The translations under genes were made by a program, and so were the position numbers. The notes beneath the pieces are model-generated. The model had not been told where the DNA came from. It was given only the letters and a program-made list of their open reading frames with translations, and made no database searches. Positions 46,769-54,748 of a stretch of 64,000 nt of DNA are shown one piece after another. How positions within the stretch are numbered: position 1 is the stretch's first letter; the number at the start of each line of letters is the position of its first letter. The stretch comes from Syntrophomonadaceae bacterium (GTDB lineage Bacteria > Bacillota > Syntrophomonadia > Syntrophomonadales > Syntrophomonadaceae): NCBI GenBank assembly GCA_012729835.1, contig JAAYCK010000098.1, forward strand, positions 1-64,000, read 5' to 3'.

Positions 46769-48370
46769 CTAACCTTTCTGAGCTATGACCAGGTAAGGGA
46801 TTTCTTCTATAGTTTGGTCTTCTACCTTGATGAGGAATATATCTCCCTCTTCCAGGAGTACCAGATGATTTTTCTTGATATGAGGGGCGATGCGGGTTTC
46901 GATTTTATGCCGATCGAGCAGATCCAGATGATCCTGGGGGAATTCCTGGCCGACTTCCAACGGGATACGGTCGATCTTTATTTTTACATCTTTCCAGGTC
47001 CGGGCCAGATTGCGTGGATTGAGCAAGCGTTCCAGATCAGATTTTATATTGGACAGCAGGTTCTGATAATTATCCAGCATATTGATGATCTGCAACAGCT
47101 TGTCCTGAACCCGTCGGGCGTGACTATGTTTTTCATTGAGCAGCAGGAGCTGATCACGGGCAAAGAGCAGATCCAGTTCGACCCGATGTAAACGGGAAGC
47201 TAAAGGTGTTATAGCCATTATGGCCGGGGTGGTCAGTGCGCTGGTTATTATTGGCAGGGTCTCATCCAACAGGCCCTGAATGGTTTTACTGTGATATGAG
47301 AAATCCGGATCGCTGGTTGCAGAAAGGTTGAGGATAGCACTTTCCAGCCTGTCTATATGTTTTTTAACCGCCAGATCCAATTTGGTTAGCGCCTCAGGCG
47401 CTAGTTCCGGCAAGGCGTGGACAAAAGACAGGATGCTGCCCTGCTGTCCCGGCACATATAAAAGGATACGGTCAATCAGGGTAAGACTATGCTCCAGCCA
47501 AATGCAGAAATCCCATGCAGTCTTTCTGGCGGCATCATCATCGCAGACCTTGATATATTGAGCAAGCAGTTCTATATAAAGAGATATAGACCGGTGCAGG
47601 TTCTCATCATAGAGCTTCATTACTGGTTTCAAGCTCTTATCGGAGAGTAGCTGTTTCTGTTTATCGATTATTTCCTGAAGATTGCTCTCAGCTATGGTTT
47701 GGAAATCTGCTTCCTTGGTTTCCATACGTGCCAGAAGTTTGCGCTGATATTCCATATGCAGCAGCAAGCGATTGCAGGCGGCTGAAACCTCAGGATCTTC
47801 CAGGTCCAGGCCAGTAATAAAGTTGAGGACCGAATGGTCGAAGGCGATGGTTCCCAATAATAGATCCAGCAGTTTCTTATCCTGTTCGAGTTCACTAAGA
47901 TAATGCAGAAATGTTTGCAGTGAACTCAGGCCATCTCTCATTTTCTTCATGGTGTAGAGAAGTTCAACGGCATGGTGGTCCTGATCCCGTATCACGACGA
48001 GCAGTTCTTTGTTGGTCTCTTCACGGCTCTGTTTTAAAAGGGAGGATATCTTCTTAACCTGATTATAAAGTTGTGCATAGCGGCGAAGATTAGCCAGAAT
48101 ATCCTGATAAAGCGCTTCTTGTTGATGATGCAGATGCAGATTATTACTTATTAAATCACCGATTGATGCATGATAATAAGGAAAGAAGCGGTCGTGAAAA
48201 CTGCGATAATAGAAAGTGTTTATTTCATATAAATAACGGTCCCAACCTTCCAGGACCCCTTGGTCTGGGACTCTGGCGGCAGAGGCTGAGTTTATCTCGA
48301 GAAACAGCCTTTCCAACAGCGATTCCAGATGCTCGTCGATTTGATTAAAATAAAGATCGCGCTCCCCCAT
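46769..48370 (-). CDS. Long helical protein with a possible GrpE-like C terminus
   Basis: Unknown protein of 533 residues, four bases upstream of the Hsp70 gene. Residues 1-450 are almost wholly helical, with many Leu/Gln/His and long stretches likely to form helical bundles. The last 75 residues change character: IPLEVGQEFPQDHLDLL, then EEGDIFLI and EIPYLVIAQKG, which follows the pattern of the GrpE beta domain (G-x-x-FDP-x-x-H, later a strand ending in xVxVAK). That would make it a large nucleotide-exchange partner of the Hsp70, but the match is by eye. No signal or membrane segment. The start codon overlaps the stop of the next gene upstream by one base. Confidence 0.6.
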   Translation of the reverse strand: MGERDLYFNQIDEHLESLLERLFLEINSASAARVPDQGVLEGWDRYLYEINTFYYRSFHDRFFPYYHASIGDLISNNLHLHHQQEALYQDILANLRRYAQLYNQVKKISSLLKQSREETNKELLVVIRDQDHHAVELLYTMKKMRDGLSSLQTFLHYLSELEQDKKLLDLLLGTIAFDHSVLNFITGLDLEDPEVSAACNRLLLHMEYQRKLLARMETKEADFQTIAESNLQEIIDKQKQLLSDKSLKPVMKLYDENLHRSISLYIELLAQYIKVCDDDAARKTAWDFCIWLEHSLTLIDRILLYVPGQQGSILSFVHALPELAPEALTKLDLAVKKHIDRLESAILNLSATSDPDFSYHSKTIQGLLDETLPIITSALTTPAIMAITPLASRLHRVELDLLFARDQLLLLNEKHSHARRVQDKLLQIINMLDNYQNLLSNIKSDLERLLNPRNLARTWKDVKIKIDRIPLEVGQEFPQDHLDLLDRHKIETRIAPHIKKNHLVLLEEGDIFLIKVEDQTIEEIPYLVIAQKG

Positions 48371-49845
48371 TACATTACCCCCGTAAAGTGTCCCAATAAA
48401 ATAGCTCTTCTGATATCCTCGCTCTTCTTCATGAACAGATCTGGCTTAGTAGCAAGTTCGGCCTTAAGCTTGTCTCCTTTGTTATCGTCGAGCCAGGGCT
48501 GGATGCGTTCTATCTCCTGACGGTGATGACGTTCAGCCAGAGGAATCAATTGATCTATGATCTGCTGATTGAGAAAACACTGGGTAGGAATCCATTTCCA
48601 GAGACCCATATAGGAGTTGAGCAAGTGGTTGGCTTCAGAGTGAGTCAGTTCAACGAGCCCCAGCTGCGCCAGCAGTCGTACCATTTCCATAATAGTAATG
48701 GCTTCGTGCGGCAGTGAGACTATCTTCTGTCGATAGGCTTGCTGCAATTGCTCTAAACGTTCATGGGTCAAGCCTTGCTGCACTTCCTCCATGCTGATAA
48801 GTTCAGGTTCTCCCGGGCAGTATCTCTTGATGGTCCCGGATTTTATAGCCAAATCATACACAATATCAGGTTGCTGACGGTATAAACCTGAATATACACT
48901 GGTAAACAGATCCAGGTAATATAGTGAACCTTCATCCGGATTAATCTGACTGAAGTCCCGCCGGAATATCTCACTCGCCAGTTCCATGGCCTGATGCGGA
49001 TGGTAGATTAAGGCGTAAACTGGAATAATGGTGCGCAATATCTTTTTGAATTGCTTGTGGATAGCCATATCCTCCACCATGTCCACCAGTCGGTTCTTTT
49101 CACGATAATCCTCATAGCTATCCAACAAAAAGGCCAGGGCATCCTCCAGCAGACCGCTGCGAAACATTAACTCGCCACACTGCAGTAAGACTTTGAAGCG
49201 TTCAGCGCTATAAGGTTCGCGGAAATAGGCCGGACCGCTTTTTTGCAGCAGTTCGACTGCCTGGCGCAGCAGGGCCAGCTTATCTCCAAAAATAGTGGGG
49301 TAAGGCAACCCTTTGCTGTTGTCTTTGATAATACCGTAGGTATGCTCGCCTCGCAGTGTTTGCAGGAAGTCCAGACGAGCCTGGATCATTTTGCGCAATC
49401 CAGCATTGGCCGTTCGAGGCAACAGATAGTTGCATGCCTCCAGACTAAATATATTGATTATGGGCTGGAAAGCAGATTGATATTCTTCACGATATATCCT
49501 AATCAGCCCCAATAAGTTTGAAGGTTGCGTCTTTATCTGGTCCAAATGCCAGGGGAGAAAAGAGAAAAAACCGCTTTTCAGCCATTCCGGGGCCTGGTTG
49601 AACCAATTTAAAATCGGAAGTTGATGTATGTTGTCAAATACAATGGCATAGAAGTGATTCTTTTGCCCGGAAAAATACAGGGAACGAAAGATGAAATCAA
49701 CCTCTTCTGTATCACGCAGTTGCAGCGGACCAGCAGTTGGCTCTGCTTCTCGTAATAGATGACGCAAATTGACCTCCTTTTCCCAATAGAGAAAGAGGTC
49801 TTCGTTCTGCGCTGTCTCGTAAAACTGATCCAATAATAGCTGCAT
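48370..49845 (-). CDS. Unknown helical-repeat protein of the Hsp70 operon
   Basis: Protein of 491 residues that I do not recognise. It is mostly alpha-helical, and the middle (about 200-400) has paired amphipathic helices like TPR-type scaffolds (AERFKVLLQCGELMFRSG, EDALAFLLDSYEDY). There is no HPD motif, so it is not a J protein, although YHPHQAMELASEIF superficially recalls one. No signal peptide or membrane helix. It lies between two other unknown genes with one-base junctions, so it is part of the same operon and perhaps of one complex. Confidence 0.6.
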   Translation of the reverse strand: MQLLLDQFYETAQNEDLFLYWEKEVNLRHLLREAEPTAGPLQLRDTEEVDFIFRSLYFSGQKNHFYAIVFDNIHQLPILNWFNQAPEWLKSGFFSFLPWHLDQIKTQPSNLLGLIRIYREEYQSAFQPIINIFSLEACNYLLPRTANAGLRKMIQARLDFLQTLRGEHTYGIIKDNSKGLPYPTIFGDKLALLRQAVELLQKSGPAYFREPYSAERFKVLLQCGELMFRSGLLEDALAFLLDSYEDYREKNRLVDMVEDMAIHKQFKKILRTIIPVYALIYHPHQAMELASEIFRRDFSQINPDEGSLYYLDLFTSVYSGLYRQQPDIVYDLAIKSGTIKRYCPGEPELISMEEVQQGLTHERLEQLQQAYRQKIVSLPHEAITIMEMVRLLAQLGLVELTHSEANHLLNSYMGLWKWIPTQCFLNQQIIDQLIPLAERHHRQEIERIQPWLDDNKGDKLKAELATKPDLFMKKSEDIRRAILLGHFTGVM

Positions 49846-50340
49846 CTAGAATCCTCCGCCTTTATCATATAAGGTCAAGTTGAGCAGCCGGGCTGCGTTC
49901 TGGGCCTTGAGCTGGTTGGGTTCAGTTAAAAAGATATAGTAGTAAATAGATTTCTCTTTGTTGGTAAAAATTCCTCCCAGACAGTCGGGAGATACATATT
50001 GTATCCGGTCCTGGCTGGCCTTATTCCTGGTTAAGTAACGATAGCTTTGCAGACGGGTAATAAAGACAAAACGCCCCAATCGTTCAAAATGAGTGTTCAA
50101 TCCAATTTCTTTATATGGATTGCCTTCTTCATATTTATATACCAGGTCTGTTTCACGGGGACGCGGCAGAAGGTCTTGGTCGCCGGCTGGCTTATTAATG
50201 GCTTCCAATAATTGGTTAATAACAAGATGGGAATCAGCTTGTCTTAATAAATCAGACACCAACTGCTGGTATTCCTTAGGCAGTGCCGCCAAATCCTGAG
50301 TTGCCAGACTGTTACGCAGTTCCGGCCGTTTTATTAACAA
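49846..50340 (-). CDS. Unknown protein, first gene of the Hsp70 operon; 5' end unclear
   Basis: The track starts this 164-residue frame at a TTG without a ribosome binding site. The same frame stays open to about 50559 and the extra 70 codons read like real protein (for example SEEYRRLVEYYEGIRHSSLE), yet contain no ATG, GTG or TTG. The true gene is therefore either started at a rare codon, 5'-truncated, or affected by an error near the run of eight T residues at 50523-50530. The sequence is unknown to me; the C-terminal half is mixed alpha/beta (SIYYYIFLTEPNQLKAQNAARLL). Its stop codon abuts the next gene. Confidence 0.5.
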   Translation of the reverse strand: MLIKRPELRNSLATQDLAALPKEYQQLVSDLLRQADSHLVINQLLEAINKPAGDQDLLPRPRETDLVYKYEEGNPYKEIGLNTHFERLGRFVFITRLQSYRYLTRNKASQDRIQYVSPDCLGGIFTNKEKSIYYYIFLTEPNQLKAQNAARLLNLTLYDKGGGF

Positions 50341-50610
50341 ATTGACCAGATCACTGAAATCCAGGGCACAGCCCGGTAACCAAATACAGTACTCCCGAAA
50401 GAGAGGTTCAGCATAATCATTATAAAAAAGAGCATAAGATTCCAGGGATGAGTGACGTATACCTTCATAGTATTCTACCAGACGGCGATATTCCTCACTA
50501 TCCAGGGGGGCGCTGCGGTTGATTTTTTTTAGGATACTGCGCGTCTTAATCCCACCCGGTCATCTTGTTCTTACAGAACATACCTTGCCACGCATAGGAA
50601 AAGAAATTCG

Positions 50611-50655
50611 GAAAAATGAAAGGCGCACTAAGGGACTTATTGCAGCGCACCTTTC
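50611..50655 (-). terminator. Intrinsic terminator between small protein gene and Hsp70 operon
   Basis: On the minus strand AAGGTGCGC and GTGCGCCTT pair over nine positions with two wobbles, followed by TCATTTTT. It separates the 65-residue protein gene from the Hsp70 operon, so that operon needs its own promoter between about 50560 and 50610; I could not see a clear one. Confidence 0.65.
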
Positions 50656-50714
50656 TTGTATTGTATCGCAAACATGGGCTGTTTAACAGACAATGCCCGG
50701 GTCATGCCCCAATA

Positions 50715-50912
50715 TCACCCGGACGGCAGCGTGATATCAAAGATTATCTCGTCCTCCAAATGAATGAAATCCAAAACCACATTGTTTTCCATTAGAATAC
50801 TGACCTTGGTTTCAGTACAATAGAGAATCTTTTTTATCAAGCGACCCTCCAGATACCTTTGCAGTAATTGATAATCATCTCGGAGCATAGCGGAAACAGA
50901 TGCTGCCTGCAT
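50715..50912 (-). CDS. Small protein of unknown function
   Basis: A 65-residue protein with an N-terminal helical half (DDYQLLQRYLEGRLIKK) and a C-terminal half of likely beta strands (KVSILMENNVVLDFIHLEDEIIFDITLPSG). I do not recognise it. AGAGGTGA lies seven bases before the chosen ATG, better than the TTG two codons upstream used in the track. It is monocistronic, ending at a terminator, and is divergent from the CBS-domain gene across the 103-bp repeat pair. Confidence 0.6.
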   Translation of the reverse strand: MQAASVSAMLRDDYQLLQRYLEGRLIKKILYCTETKVSILMENNVVLDFIHLEDEIIFDITLPSG

Positions 50913-51014
50913 GAACAAATCACCTCTATATTACTATATAGAGTTTTGCTACCGAGGTTACCTTTGAAGCATTGGTGATTTTTTCATAATGCGGGCAGAT
51001 CACATCACGGTAGT

Positions 51015-51200
51015 GGGTCACCGGAAGTTGTTGCAAACACTTAGCTGAGAGTGGTCTTCGTACCTATAGAGGGGTTCTAATACGTATTTTCGTACAGGGT
51101 TCTACATGCTCTGAAGGGGATCACCGCAACTTTTTGGAAACACTTAGTTGGGAGTGGTCTTCGTTCATAAAGGCTGGTGCTAATACGTATTTTCGTACAG
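51015..51200 (+). repeat. Two imperfect direct repeats, 83 bp each at 103-bp spacing
   Basis: Copy one (51015-51097) and copy two (51118-51200) align without gaps. Long blocks are identical: AAACACTTAG, GAGTGGTCTTCGT and CTAATACGTATTTTCGTACA. Each copy has a CACT/AGTG hairpin followed by the conserved GGTCTTCGT, and ends in a site with TACG-N6-CGTA symmetry that also contains the perfect palindrome AATACGTATT. The second copy stops 33 bp before the CBS gene start, next to a TAAAAT box. It could be a pair of operators or a duplicated RNA element. No gene is visible in this roughly 320-bp gap. Confidence 0.8.
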
Positions 51201-51232
51201 ATATGTTAAAATAATGTCAAGAGGTGGTTGTG

Positions 51233-51625
51233 ATGAAGGTTAAGGATATTATGATCAAAGAAGTTTTCGTCATTGATGATCGAAAACCGATAAGCTTGGC
51301 CCTGGCCTTAATGCACGAGAAAGGTATCAGACGTCTTCCGGTGCTGGCTGATGGTAAACTGGTAGGGATTATTGTCCAGCACGATATAGAAAAGGCCTAT
51401 AACCGCCCCGGAGTGATAGCCGAAACCCCGGTAGACTGGATCATGACCAAGCATCCTATTACGGTAAGTCCAGAGGATGACTTGATCGTTGCTGCCCGAA
51501 TTATGATCACCAATAAAATATGTGGGTTGCCGGTGATGGAGGGCAATAAGCTGGTAGGTATAGTGAGTGAGATCGATATACTCAAAATACTGGTTGATGT
51601 TCTAGAGAAAGGCGAGTCTCGATGA
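51233..51625 (+). CDS. CBS-domain protein
   Basis: Protein of 130 residues made only of a pair of CBS domains. VKDIMIKEVFVI with GIRRLPVLADGKLVGII is the first and VDWIMTKHPITV with KICGLPVMEGNKLVGIVSEIDIL the second. Such Bateman modules bind adenosine nucleotides (AMP, ATP, SAM) and report energy state to partner proteins. GAGGTGG precedes the ATG by about six bases; the track starts three codons earlier. It lies just downstream of the 103-bp direct repeats, which may control it. Confidence 0.88.
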   Translation: MKVKDIMIKEVFVIDDRKPISLALALMHEKGIRRLPVLADGKLVGIIVQHDIEKAYNRPGVIAETPVDWIMTKHPITVSPEDDLIVAARIMITNKICGLPVMEGNKLVGIVSEIDILKILVDVLEKGESR

Positions 51626-51662
51626 AAGGTCTGCAGCTTCATTTGCTCAGGGCATTGAGCTA

Positions 51663-52283
51663 ATGAATAAAATGTTGGAAATCAGAATTCCTCGTTTCAA
51701 CATCCTCATATTCCCGCTGTTTTGCATATTATTAACTACTATCGTTTTTTTCAAAGAGTATTCTGTTTTTACCGACCCGCATGCTGCAATGAGAGTGTAT
51801 ATCAAAAGCGCTGCGCAGGGTAACACCGGTTACGGCTGCGATGGGTACTATGGCAATGAGATATCTTTTGAGGGCCTGGAACCCGGGGATCTGGTTCTGG
51901 GGGCTTATCCTGACTGTGCCTATGGCCATTATTCCCATGTGGGCATTTACTTGGGACGCGGTGAAGTTATGGAAGCCTTTGTAGATCTGGGAGTAAATGT
52001 TCAACCTCTGGAACACTATCGCCAGTATAATGAGATTTGTCTGCTGCGGGTAAACGCTCCCGAAGCTGTGAAAAAAGCGGCAGTGGCCAACGTTAAGAAA
52101 TACGAGGGGAGATTGTTTTATCCTCTGGCTTTTCGGCCGGGGGAGCGAATATTCAACTGCACTAAGATCATGTGGAAAGCGTACCTGCAAGCTGGTATTG
52201 ATTTGGCGCCTAACCCTGATCTATGGATAACCCCGGATACTTTCTTAAACAGTCCTCAAGTTTCGGTGATTAGAAATAACTAG
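51663..52283 (+). CDS. Membrane-anchored YiiX-type NlpC/P60-superfamily protein
   Basis: Protein of 206 residues with one N-terminal membrane helix (about 12-32) and an outer domain. LEPGDLVLGAY, YSHVGIYLGRGEVMEAF and the later NCTKIMWKAYLQAGIDL follow the permuted papain-like YiiX/YebB layout. The histidine in SHVGIY and the cysteine in NCTK are the likely catalytic pair. Members act as peptidases or amidases on cell-wall peptides or acyl groups; the substrate here is unknown. I see no good ribosome binding site before the ATG. It lies between the CBS gene and a small membrane protein on the same strand. Confidence 0.68.
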   Translation: MNKMLEIRIPRFNILIFPLFCILLTTIVFFKEYSVFTDPHAAMRVYIKSAAQGNTGYGCDGYYGNEISFEGLEPGDLVLGAYPDCAYGHYSHVGIYLGRGEVMEAFVDLGVNVQPLEHYRQYNEICLLRVNAPEAVKKAAVANVKKYEGRLFYPLAFRPGERIFNCTKIMWKAYLQAGIDLAPNPDLWITPDTFLNSPQVSVIRNN

Positions 52284-52319
52284 AGATGGGGTGAGGGCAT
52301 TTTCCGGAGGATTGCTCGA

Positions 52320-52742
52320 CTGTATGTCATACAACTATCTGCCTGCATTGCACTTGCCCTGGCTATTTATTTTCCTGGTCTGGATCTGCTGTTATCTATA
52401 GCGTTTTGCCTGGTGGTAGGCGCTGAAGCCGTTATATATCGGGACGATGTATGGTGGCGTAATCTGCTGACAGTTCTGGTCTGGCAGCTGCCGGGCATTA
52501 TCCTGAGCCTTATGAGTATAATGCCAGCTGGTATGTGGGGTGAAGCCAATTATGGATTCTTCGTGCTTCAGTTCTGGTATACTCCGGTGGTACCCTTGCT
52601 TTCTTGTTTGTCAGATTATGCCTTCTACGGGAAACCCGTGTATTATTATCTGCTGCTTTGGATGCCAGTGATATTTGGATTATGTTACTTATTGTTAGTT
52701 TTTGCCGGCCGCAAGTTCAGTATTAGTCGCGCTGCACAATAA
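52320..52742 (+). CDS. Small membrane protein, probable non-ATG start
   Basis: The track gives 109 residues from a GTG, but the frame is open upstream and encodes a full hydrophobic helix (LYVIQLSACIALALAIYF). The only ribosome binding site is GGAGG at 52306-52310, nine bases before an in-frame CTG, so I take CTG as the start (140 residues); ATT just after GGAGG is less likely. Four to five membrane segments are predicted, with WLPGIILSLMS-like and YYYLLLWMPVIFGLCYLLL the clearest. The family is not recognised. It follows the YiiX-type gene closely and may share its transcript. Confidence 0.55.
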   Translation: MYVIQLSACIALALAIYFPGLDLLLSIAFCLVVGAEAVIYRDDVWWRNLLTVLVWQLPGIILSLMSIMPAGMWGEANYGFFVLQFWYTPVVPLLSCLSDYAFYGKPVYYYLLLWMPVIFGLCYLLLVFAGRKFSISRAAQ

Positions 52743-52976
52743 AAAAAGCCAGCGTACCTCATGGCTTGGACGACTATCTGATTGATTGTCGTTTATAAAC
52801 CAGGATTTATTCTCTTAGTAGAGAGACCTGATTTGTACCTTCGGTATCGCTGACTCTAGACTTATTATCACCCGTTCAAATCATTATATACTGGGAAAAT
52901 ATTCTTGTTATTAAAAATAAAAAGCGTCCTAAAATGTTATACCTGATGGAATTTGATAAAAAAGGTGAGAATTCTA

Positions 52977-53735
52977 ATGGACAAGAAGAGATCTTTTCCC
53001 CTGATACTGCTGACCATTTTATTCATTTTTTCTTTATCAGTATTCTATCCGCGTACCGTATGGTCTTATCCGGGAGCTATCTATGACCATCCTGTTAAAG
53101 ACAAGGTGGTGGCCATTACCTTCGATGACGGGCCTATGCCGGTTTATACCACTCAAATACTGGATATCCTTGATCACTACCAAGCCAAGGCTACCTTTTT
53201 TATGATCGGGGAAAGGATGAAGGAATATCCGGGTATAGTAAAAGAGGTTAGTGAACATGGGCATGTGATAGCCAATCATACTTTTACCCATCCGGCTAAT
53301 TTGAGAACGCTGGATGATAGGCAAGTCCAATGGGAATTGAAGGCTGCTTCTGATGTATCGGAAAGCCTGACCGGTCAGCGTGTCTACCTCTTCCGTCCAC
53401 CGCGCGGCATCATGGATAAGCGTTTGATGCAAACTGTTCGTGAGGCGGGCTATGAGGTGATAATGTGGAGCATCTGTGCTGACAATAAAGCCGCGCCCAC
53501 TCCTGAGTTGATGGCCAAGCGAGTAAGTGATCAGATCAGACCTGGTCAGATAATTTTGTTACATGATGGAAGGGTACCGGAACGAAAAATGGATGTAGAG
53601 GCTACACGTCTGATTCTGGCCGATCTATCTGAAAAAGGATACCGCTTTGTTAGTGTTCCTGAACTCATTGATCTGGCGACTATGCCGAAACCACCAACGG
53701 TTTCCCATAAGAGCAGATGGCCGTTCAGGTTCTAA
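52977..53735 (+). CDS. Polysaccharide deacetylase (NodB domain)
   Basis: Exported protein of 252 residues with an N-terminal signal anchor (about 6-28). The NodB motifs are in order: ITFDDGP (catalytic base and metal aspartate), HTFTHP (metal histidines), RPPRG, and ILLHDG with the catalytic histidine. It resembles PdaA/PdaB-type enzymes that deacetylate peptidoglycan, sometimes in sporulation; the true substrate is unknown. AAGGTGAG precedes the chosen ATG by seven bases; the track frame starts eight codons earlier. Confidence 0.9.
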   Translation: MDKKRSFPLILLTILFIFSLSVFYPRTVWSYPGAIYDHPVKDKVVAITFDDGPMPVYTTQILDILDHYQAKATFFMIGERMKEYPGIVKEVSEHGHVIANHTFTHPANLRTLDDRQVQWELKAASDVSESLTGQRVYLFRPPRGIMDKRLMQTVREAGYEVIMWSICADNKAAPTPELMAKRVSDQIRPGQIILLHDGRVPERKMDVEATRLILADLSEKGYRFVSVPELIDLATMPKPPTVSHKSRWPFRF

Positions 53736-53762
53736 TACAAGTCATATTGGAGGTAATGCTAA

Positions 53763-54236
53763 ATGATTAAGATCTCGCTGCCAGGTAGAGATCAAACCCT
53801 GGAATTGGACAATCTGTTGCTGGATCAAAACGGGACCATCACCGAAGATGGAATCCTGGTGCCGGGAGTTGCCGAACGGATAGCTAAACTACGAGATAGT
53901 CTTGACATTTATTTACTAACCGCGGATACCTTCGGGTCAGCTGCCATGGTGGCAGAAGAGCTAGAAATCAATCTGTTCAAGGTCAGTCCGGAACAGGGCG
54001 GCCCCGATAAAAAAGATTTCCTGGTGAATCTTGCTGCAATCAGGACCGCCGCTATTGGTAATGGCTTCAACGATGTTTTGATGCTGGAGGAAGCTGCTGT
54101 TTCCATAGCAGTTATTGGAGCGGAAGGATGTGCAGTAGCAGCCTTGCGCAAGGCCGACATCGTGGTCAATAACATCAACGATGCCTTAGATCTCTTTATC
54201 AATCCGTTAAGATTGGTGGCCACCCTTAGAGCTTAG
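53763..54236 (+). CDS. HAD-superfamily protein, soluble P-type-ATPase-like
   Basis: Protein of 157 residues of the small cap-less HAD group that resembles the phosphorylation domain of P-type ATPases. LLLDQNGTIT is motif I (D-x-N-G-T rather than DxDxT), YLLTADTFGSA is motif II, DKKDFLVNL gives the lysine of motif III and IGNGFNDVLMLEEA is motif IV. The second aspartate of motif I is replaced by asparagine, as is usual in this group, so activity is uncertain. GGAGG lies eight bases before the ATG. It follows the deacetylase by 27 bp and ends before a strong terminator. Confidence 0.8.
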   Translation: MIKISLPGRDQTLELDNLLLDQNGTITEDGILVPGVAERIAKLRDSLDIYLLTADTFGSAAMVAEELEINLFKVSPEQGGPDKKDFLVNLAAIRTAAIGNGFNDVLMLEEAAVSIAVIGAEGCAVAALRKADIVVNNINDALDLFINPLRLVATLRA

Positions 54237-54260
54237 GGGGAGGACGAATGCGGGGAACGG

Positions 54261-54408
54261 ATTAACCACAGATAGACACAGATAAAACACAGATTTTTTC
54301 TGAAGGGTTTTGATTATAAAAGATCTTCTATTTTTTATCGATAGAAGATCTTTTTATTAGGTGAGATATTCTGAAGTGTAATCGGTGTGCATCTGTGTTA
54401 ATCTGTGG
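54261..54408. repeat. Paired, inverted CACAGAT-word repeats around a terminator
   Basis: AACCACAGATAGACACAGAT on the left and ATCTGTGTTAATCTGTGG on the right are inverted copies, with the strong terminator hairpin between them. The whole 148 bp could fold into one large hairpin. The rest of the gap up to the rseC gene holds no gene that I can see, only a CTGCCA/TGGCAG hairpin near 54630 and the promoter region. Confidence 0.65.
54318..54356. terminator. Intrinsic terminator after the HAD gene
   Basis: AAAAGATCTTCTAT and ATAGAAGATCTTTT form a perfect 14-bp stem with a 9-nt loop and a T run. The A run on the other side makes it bidirectional. Confidence 0.9.
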
Positions 54409-54696
54409 CGAAGATTATCCATGGGAGCCGCTCCCCAGGCTATTTTTAGAACATTCACAATGCACAACCAGTATATTATATTCCTGAAAAGCGAGTTGAT
54501 ATATGTATATTGTTTGCAGTATTCTTGAGCAATTAACATATTCTTAACACAAATATGACGCATTTTTATGTTAAAATTCCTTATTAAACAGTAGTAATTA
54601 ATCAGGACTGGTAGCGATAATCGAATTCTGCCAGGACAGCACTGCCCATCTCATGGCAGGATTGGCTTCAATAGACATACTTGATAAAAAATCAGG

Positions 54697-54726
54697 CACG
54701 TTTTTTGCGTGTTTAGGTTATATAAT
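54697..54726 (+). promoter_or_regulatory. Promoter region of the rnf operon with a CACG/CGTG palindrome
   Basis: A perfect TATAAT lies 23 bp before the first gene. The expected -35 position is poor in consensus and covered by CACG-TTTTTTG-CGTG, an inverted repeat. A weak -35 overlapped by a palindrome is typical for a regulated promoter, but the regulator is unknown. Confidence 0.45.
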
Positions 54727-54748
54727 CTTGTTATGAAGGGGGGGTGTC

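Noticed and set aside
48900-49060. A J-domain in the 491-residue Hsp70-operon protein (YHPHQ resembling HPD)
   Set aside because: The aspartate of HPD is missing and the surrounding helices do not follow the J-domain pattern clearly.
51015-51200. CRISPR array
   Set aside because: There are only two copies, 83 bp long with diverged interiors and a 20-bp spacer, and no cas genes are in the window.
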